A stretch of 64,000 nucleotides of DNA from Saprospiraceae bacterium (GTDB lineage Bacteria > Bacteroidota > Bacteroidia > Chitinophagales > Saprospiraceae): positions 62,001-126,000 of the forward strand of contig JADJNF010000010.1 of assembly GCA_016714445.1 (NCBI GenBank). The letters are read 5' to 3'. The stretch's first letter is position 1, and every line of letters begins with the position of its first letter. The position numbers were made by a program, and so were the translations under genes. The notes beneath the pieces were generated by a model. That model did no database searches and was not told where the DNA came from. It worked only from the letters and a program-made list of their open reading frames with translations. Shown one piece after another: positions 58,081 through 64,000 of the stretch.

Positions 58081-59203
58081 TTAATTTTGAAATGTTATCG
58101 ACTTGATCATCGGAGTTCAAATACCAGGTTTTATCTCACCGCTGGGTATAATAATGGATTTACCCCAATAAAATGCGGAAGTGGTCACTTGAGTCAGGTC
58201 AGGTATTGAGCCGGATTTTGACAGTTGCTTTTGACAGCATTAAAAATATAAATATCAGTTTCAAACCCCATATGACTTGTCAAAACTCCAATTTTTTCAT
58301 TATTGACCTTTTCTCTGTCTTCAAGGTCAGGCTGTGATAATTTGTTGTTAAAAGATTCTATTTTATTAAAAATAAGTCCTTTATCGCCTCCAAAGATAGC
58401 AATTTTGTTTTTTGAGATTGCCACTCCTGTACCTGCAGCCAGCTTTAATTTTTCTCCATTGTCGTTTTTAAAATCAAAAGTTGACCATTTATTTGATTTT
58501 GGATCATATTTCATGACTTTATCAGAATATGTAGTAGTTTTATCACCAGGCAACTTGTATCTCCCTCCCAGCAAAATATCTTTTGACTTTCGCCGTCATG
58601 GCAAACTGCCGCTACTGCATTTTCAAGAGCAATAGGCATATCGCCAATTCCAGTCCATTTTTTTACAGTTTCAGAAAGATCCATTACAAATGCTGATTTA
58701 AGCGATGTTTTGCCTGAATTTCCGCCAACGACATACAATCGGTCTTTGATGCAGACTGCATTACAAGAAGTCAAACCTATTGGTAGTTCAGGTAGTGGAG
58801 TGATGCTTAGTTCATCATTCAACCATTGGAAGAAGATTACATTTTTTAATACCCCGTTATCATTCTCTCCACCAATACTTATGAAGCCCTTTTGTATGGC
58901 ACATTAGCAGGGTAAGCTATTGGATAGTCTAATTTTGTTGATACACCTTCTAACCAATAGTATTGATTTTTTTTTCTTTCTTTTTAATATATAAATTTTG
59001 TCATGATATTTTTTTTGCCTCCTGTCCAGGGTGGATTTTCAGGGAAATTTGCACCACCGGCAACTATCAGAACATCTCCACAATGCCAGCAACAGGTCCG
59101 GCAACACCGATATTGGGTTTGCCACTTTTGTCATCTGGTAATGCTAATAAAGTATTCCACTTTAAGGTTAAAATTTTTGGTGCTTTTGGGCTGCTGATTC
59201 CAT
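58081..59203 (-). pseudogene. Sialate mutarotase (N-acetylneuraminate epimerase-like), decayed
   Basis: Translated piecewise, this is a cyclically permuted kelch-type mutarotase. It reads WNTLLALPDDKSGKPNIGVA, GGANFPENPPWTGG, then GFISIGGENDNGVLKNV, DRLYVVGGNSGKTSL, GTGVAISKNKIAIFGG, and a C-terminal TTSAFYWGKSIIIPSGEIKP. At least five frameshifts interrupt it, most in runs of A or T. An in-frame TGA at 58117-58119 falls where CGA (Arg) is expected in GEIKPGI-TPMIKS. A nonsense change of this kind is harder to explain as a homopolymer read error. Its role would be converting alpha to beta Neu5Ac after cleavage. A kelch epimerase could also be broadly sugar-specific, but the locus points to sialate. 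The start is approximate. Confidence 0.75.
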
Positions 59204-59238
59204 GATGATCTTAAATGGTATCAATAAAAGCCAATATT

Positions 59239-60168
59239 TCATATACAATGGTCATAACAATATGAAGATACAATACTCTCAAAATCCAGTTTTCGGAGTT
59301 TAGACATCATTTCTGATTTTTCAGATTCAGATATTTGTTTTGACGGCAATCTCACAAATCCATTGTTAATACCTTTTCCTTCATGATAAATTTACAGGCT
59401 GAAATAAACCATAAGATGCAATTATCCTGATGATTTCAATGGCTTTTAATTGCAAATTTTAGCATTTGAAAAATCTCCATTGTCAAAGGCATCAAACATC
59501 TTGTAATACAAAGGAGCCATAAAATTATAGGTACTTCCGATATAACCCCTTGCTCCAAATGACCTGCTTGCAAGTGCAATTTCATCAATTCCTGCCAACA
59601 TTTCATATTTACTGTCTGATAAAGAGCTCGCGACCAAGTACTCTTCAAGATCATTATGGGTATATTTTACACCTTTGAGATTTGAAATTTTTACCTCAGC
59701 TTTTGAAGTAATTCAGAAATCGAGACATTCACATTTGTTAGAACCGGTATGTGATAATAATAAAATGACTTAACAGACGCAAATGAAGCTATTTCAGCAC
59801 ATACATCAATCAATAAGTCAACAGTTGCTGGTTTCTGATAGAATGGTGCTGTGGCTGAAATCCCAAATACATTTTGCAAACTGCTGGCATGTTCGGCCAA
59901 ATCCGCATGCATCTTTGGTAGCAAGATGCCCTACAAAACAAAAGTTTAAAATCGTCATCTTTGATTGCATCAGACCACGCTTCCAGCGATAACTTTCTTT
60001 CATTTGTGGTCAAGTGATAACCTTCAGATGTGGACCCATTTAAAAGATCCCTTTTTATATTATTTCTTTAAGAAAGGTATAATATTCGTCAATTACTTCA
60101 AGCTTTAGTTCTCCTTTTTCATTCATTGGTGTATGCGTTGCCGTCACCAAGCCTTCTATTCTGTTCAT
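59239..60168 (-). pseudogene. N-acetylneuraminate lyase, decayed
   Basis: This is a DHDPS-family lyase in at least four frames. It opens MNRIEGLVTATHTPMNEKGE at 60168. Then come LLNGSTSEGYHLTTNERKLS (the GSTSEG phosphate/carboxylate loop) and VGHLATKDACG. The segment SFYYYHIPVLTNV carries the catalytic Tyr, followed by KGVKYTHNDLEEYL with the Schiff-base Lys region and GIDEIALASRSFGARGYIGS. Shifts lie near 60065, 59925-59945, 59700 and after 59460. It would split Neu5Ac into ManNAc and pyruvate, feeding the epimerase at 54454. No other copy is visible in the window, so the pathway would be blocked here if the gene is truly dead. Confidence 0.75.
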
Positions 60169-60214
60169 TTACTATGATATTATTTTAATCATTAAAATTG
60201 TAAACATTATTTAA

Positions 60215-61832
60215 TCAACTCATCAACTGATATCTTTTGAAAATACAAATCTTGGTACCTTCATAAAGGATTCCAATCGTCTTTTCATCTACCACGGTCA
60301 GACATGAATAACCATACCCGGTTTCACTATTTAACTTTAGATGGTATTTCTCAGGCCAGGATAATCCATCATCAAGACTTATTTTTATGGTCATATCACT
60401 TCGTTTTGAGTTGTTATTTGGGTTGGGAAAAGAATAGTACTTTCTGGTTTATTCCGTTGACTCTGAGATCGGCACTTATCAAGCTGGCCATACAGTTGGG
60501 CTCAGTAAGTGCACTATTAGATGTGGGATGGACCATCCAGGTTTTCCCTAAATCTTTTGTTACAGAAATGGCACGGCCATTTGTACTGCTTTTGTCCGTA
60601 CGATTGCGATCGTCTCTCATATTGAGCATAAGAGATCCATCTGTAAGCTGCACAACCTGAGCTTCTGTCGTATTGGATTTTGCTCCTGTACCTATTTGCC
60701 AGTTTTTACCTTGATCCTTACTATACACTATGGTAGAATGACAAGTATATACTCCTCCATCCAAAGCCTTAACACCTATATTGGATTTGAATTGTGCCGG
60801 AAAAACCAAAGTTCCATCTACCAGGGTTATTCCCATTCCGGGCCCTTGAAGTAATAATTGCCAGTTTGGATCTTTGATCTGTGAAGTGATGTTAATAGGA
60901 GGAGACCACGTTAAGCCATCATCTGTACTCTTTGTTAAAATAAACTGGCCCGTCTCCTCCGGTTTCATACCTGGACCAGATGCCCACCAGAGCCTTTTAT
61001 TGGTATCCAAGCCGCTCATCCAAAGTGCGGCAACCCAAATGGTATTTGTATTGGGGTCATATAATATACATGGGTCGCCAATTCCATTAAGATTTTGTGG
61101 CTTTCCTCCCCACTCTCCCATATCCATGATGACTTTCATGGGTTCCCAGGATTCACCGCCATCTGTACTTCGGCTCATCCCTATATCAACATGCTCTTGC
61201 AGGTCCAATGAATTATTGTATCTGTTATCGTAAACAGCGATGAGTGTACCTTTTTTGTTGTAATCAGTCCGGGAATTCTATAAGTGTCACAATTATCCTG
61301 TCCTTTCTTCCTGACTTTCAAGCATGGTCTGTATGTATAGGAAGCGAATAGCGGTACTTCAACAGGTTTGATATTTTCAAATTGAAGTTTGAGAGCTGCT
61401 ATTTTAAAATTGGACTTTAATAGAATAGCACCTCTTGTACGCAGTTTTAAAGCAAACTTATGCACTCCTTGTGCTAATAACAGTTGTCCTTTTATAACAT
61501 TATCCTCATCAATACCAATGGTCTTTCCAAAAACAGCATTTTGCTCTACACCTTTGTCATGTCCCAGATAGATCATTTCGAACGAAAGCATACCTTTTTT
61601 GTCAAAAGTGCCCATTAAACTTAATAAAACTTCATTAAGTACAATAGGATGGTTCTCTGAATTATGAAAATTAAGATCAACAATACTATGTTCCTCCTTA
61701 TCACTATATAAAGGAACAAAGTGAATAGATGATGATAACAAAGGTAGTGGCAACTCCCTCATTCTCATCTTTGTAACAAGATTGACCTGTGATAAGAAAA
61801 TATATTACAATAAATAAAAATAACTTATCCAT
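60215..61832 (-). pseudogene. Second sialidase (GH33) with N-terminal domain, decayed
   Basis: The start at 61832 opens a signal peptide (MDKLFLFIVIYFLITGQ). A beta-sandwich domain follows (HFVPLYSDKEEHSIVDLNFH to KLRTRGAILL). The propeller then shows DTYRIPGLITTKKGTLIAVY and five Asp boxes (STDGGESW, STDDGLTW, SKDQGKNW, TKDLGKTW, SLDDGLSW). Frames change near 61790, at about 61249-61256 (a G lost after a run of A) and at about 60414 (a C-run change). This sialidase type carries an N-terminal domain that the intact sialidase at 55652-56818 lacks. Joined, it would be about 540 aa. Confidence 0.8.
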
Positions 61833-61902
61833 ACAATCCTTTTTAAATTTGAGATTGATTATAAAGTGATTTTAAAAATGATTGTTTTATACCTATTTAA
61901 TG

Positions 61903-61943
61903 AATGTGAGGTCAAACATATAAAAATTATTCAACCTCACATT
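61903..61943. other. 10-bp perfect inverted repeat between susD and sialidase
   Basis: AATGTGAGGT (61903-61912) pairs with ACCTCACATT (61934-61943) across a 21-nt AT-rich loop. It lies between the SusD remnant and the sialidase remnant. It might attenuate transcription into the hydrolase genes or stabilise an mRNA end, and no strong T-run follows. Confidence 0.45.
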
Positions 61944-61996
61944 ACATACAAAACTTCTAATATTAAACAATCATCAAAGCATTAAAAGTTAAATCT

Positions 61997-63561
61997 TTAT
62001 TTCGGTTTTGTTGTCGGATAGCCAGGAGTCTGATCAACTAAAGGATCATTTGTCCATATAGCCGGTTCTATTGGCCACCTTATTTCATGAGATTTTGTTG
62101 CTTTATCTAAAACTCCATATGGATGATATGCACTTTTGAATACCATAGGGTCACTACCATATTTCATTCTAAGCAGATCATACCATGACTTGCCTTCGTG
62201 TACAAATTCCTTGTATCTCTCCGTAAAAATAGCTACTTCATTGTTATCTTTGGTTGTATTCACAAATGGCATGGGGTCAGCATCCGGAGAGTAAGCACGA
62301 TCTCTTATCTGCTTTATAAAGATGAAGGATCACTGCCTTCAGCATTTGCAATCTCAGCAAGCATGAGTAATCTATCGGCTTCTCTGTATACTGGCCAATC
62401 ATCTGAAAAATAACGTTTATTAGCACTGATCACACCCAGAAATTTAACAAGTGCTGTATTTCTTACAGTAACTGCATATGGCGGATTGCCTGTTTTAGTG
62501 ACTTTGTAATAGTCAAAAAAGTAGCATCACGGCGTTTGTCAGCAACATCATAGAGTTTGAAAAGTTCAAAAGTATAAGCATATCTTTGAATGATCTGTTG
62601 AGAATTTGATGCAGCGATCATCAAAGGGTCTACCAATAATGGACCGCTCGCCAGAGAATCCTTATAGTGTTGATTGTCAAAATTAAAGGTGGAATAAGTA
62701 TAAGCGCCTATATTTTGCATTTCTGATTCGCCTACAAAATTTCTCAATGCAAAAATAATCTCTTTATTGTTTTTTGATTGGATGCAAAAACGCTTGGAAA
62801 TGTCGTTTGCAACGCAGTACCTACAACAGATTGCAATGCGTTTTTTGCATCTGCAAGATCTGCATTATTTCCATATACTTTAGCAGACCAAAGAAACACA
62901 TCACCTTTCAACATGGCAGTTGCATTAAGGCTCCATTGACTTTTTTCCGTCGGGTTTCCTGCCACTCCAAAAGACTCCATTGATTTTGATATATCTTCTT
63001 TAATTGCGGAAAGCACTTCAGCTTCAGAAGCTCGAGCTTTTCTAAGTGCCACAGGATCGATGTTGCCGTTTAGAGCTTCCGGTTCAAGTCTGATAGGAAC
63101 TCCACCATATGTCCTTAAAAGGTGAAAATAATAATATGCCCTTATGCCATATGCCTGACCTAACAAATATTTCTTTTTGCATCGTTTAAAATGTAATTCC
63201 TTCTACTTTCTGAATAAATAGATTTATCTGAAGAATTGCTCCATAAAATGTCGCCCAGCTTGTTACTCCTGGCGAGTTTTCACTTAATCTTTGCTCAATT
63301 ATTGGAGTTCATTAAGCGATGTGTTTTGTCTGTCTTTATTACTGTAACCACCACCTCTCATCTCTCCAAGCCTTACAAACATAAATTGGTTGTCCTCATT
63401 TGTTTGTGGATACCTACCATAAAGTTATTGACCTGCGCTTCGTTCTGCCAAAAGCTTTCATTACCAAAATAATCTTCCGGAACCAGGTCTAAGCTATCTG
63501 AACAAGACGAAATACCTGCTAGTATTACCAATGTGTATATATAATATTTTAAAGTTTTCAT
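61997..63561 (-). pseudogene. SusD-like outer-membrane glycan-binding lipoprotein, decayed
   Basis: It begins MKTLKYYIYTLVILAG at 63561 with a lipobox ending SSC. It continues in the SusD pattern: LDLVPEDYFGNESFWQNEAQ, then GQAYGIRAYYYFHLLRTYGG with the typical TPR-like helix, PVALRKARASEAEVLSAIKE and SLNATAMLKGDVFLWSAKVY. Further segments are ADRLLMLAEIANAEG and, at the C-terminus, ERYKEFVHEGKSWYDLLRMK. At least five frameshifts break it, several in A or T runs. SusD proteins cover the SusC pore and capture glycans at the surface, here presumably sialylated ones. The gene immediately follows susC, as is usual. Confidence 0.8.
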
Positions 63562-63593
63562 TTTCTCTAATATTTTAAAAATCTGATTTAAAT

Positions 63594-64000
63594 TAAAAGT
63601 AACGTTGGCACCAAAAATCACCTGTGTAGGTATGATATAAGCACTGTTTTGAGCACCGGTTCTCTCTGGTAAATTAAGCATTTTATGTGTAATATACCCC
63701 AAGTTTTGGCCAGTTACACTCAAATTTAAGGCGGACATTTTAAGTTTTCTGATCAGTGATACAGGTAAACTATAGCTCAAAGTCACTTCTCTGAAGGCCA
63801 AATAATCCGATGGAACGTAAAACATACTCGAAGGCCGGTCAAAGTTTTTAGTATTGAGTTGATCTGCCCAAACGTATCTTGGAAGGGATGCGTTTGGATT
63901 TTCAGGAGTCCAGGTATCTTTTACTAAATCTGTAGGATTAAATTCACCTTGTGCAGATGCCAAGGCCCACATCTGCTGGAAGTCCTGCTGAATATGTCCT
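63594..64000 (-). pseudogene. SusC-like TonB-dependent transporter, C-terminal end (partial)
   Basis: Only the last about 135 residues lie in the window; the gene continues past 64000. It shows the SusC barrel end: DTWTPENPNASLPRYVWADQ, FYVPSDYLAFREVTLSYSLP, LNLSVTGQNLGYITH and the terminal IPTQVIFGANVTF. The expected stop right after GANVTF is missing. ACTTTTAATTT is present where one extra T would give TAA, so the frame runs on and reads into the SusD start in phase (the open frame extends to 63373). This is either a stop-loss in a decaying locus or a homopolymer error. SusC imports glycans across the outer membrane using TonB. Confidence 0.75.

Noticed and set aside
58081..64000. Uniform sequencing error as the sole explanation of all frameshifts
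   Set aside because: Not fully excluded, since many lesions are homopolymer changes. But ORFs of about 8-10 kb elsewhere are intact and lesions cluster in one 6-kb block with a nonsense codon, so uniform error is unlikely. Locally low coverage remains possible.

Overview
The window looks like a chromosomal segment of a Bacteroidota bacterium, most likely Saprospiraceae-like. The evidence is T9SS C-terminal sorting domains, SprB and HYR repeat proteins, the end of a SusC gene followed by SusD, and AT-rich, Shine-Dalgarno-poor starts. No rRNA, tRNA or CRISPR array was seen. Nearly all genes are on the minus strand, except a small protein at 1.2 kb and a plus-strand island at about 36.0-40.3 kb.

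Layout. (1) 1-3.7 kb is mostly non-coding and repeat-rich: duplicated intergenic segments, a twin-hairpin element in two copies, a 14-unit 21-bp tandem repeat, a DnaA-box-like cluster and one small coiled-coil gene. (2) 3.8-30.4 kb is a minus-strand array of giant secreted proteins (364, 1589, about 2639 and about 4228 aa, the last split by a frameshift). They are built from parallel beta-helix, HYR, SprB/PKD-like, cohesin-like, dockerin-like and inserted jelly-roll domains. Spacing is tight, so they are probably one transcription unit. (3) 30.5-35.5 kb carries a small membrane ORF, a low-complexity 8-bp repeat tract, a Tat-exported Gfo/Idh/MocA oxidoreductase, RmuC and an esterase-like alpha/beta hydrolase. 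(4) 36.0-40.3 kb (plus strand) holds a reverse-transcriptase remnant, iteron-like repeats, an HTH protein, a possible Rep protein, a DnaC-like ATPase and a secreted endonuclease I gene with an in-frame stop. It reads as an integrated, partly degraded element. (5) 40.6-64 kb (minus strand, running past the window end) is a polysaccharide-utilisation locus for sialylated glycans such as N-glycans or mucin.

Logic of the sialoglycan locus, in transcription order: SusC, SusD, sialidase, N-acetylneuraminate lyase, sialate mutarotase, MFS permease, second sialidase, AGE-type epimerase, NagA, DMT permease, sialate O-acetylesterase, GH20 hexosaminidase, two GH2 enzymes and an SGNH-GH20 fusion. Together these de-O-acetylate and remove sialic acid, strip Gal and HexNAc, import the sugars and convert Neu5Ac to ManNAc to GlcNAc. 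No sugar kinase or NagB is present in the window.

The first five genes (58.1-64 kb) carry many frameshifts plus at least one nonsense codon, while the downstream 17.5 kb has only two frameshifts. This looks like a locus whose uptake and sialate-processing head is decaying while its hydrolase tail is kept. Locally poor sequence quality is the main alternative. The other points most worth attention are the cohesin/dockerin combination in neighbouring giant proteins, jelly-roll domains nested inside Ig-like repeats, near-identical internal repeats, and the plus-strand island.
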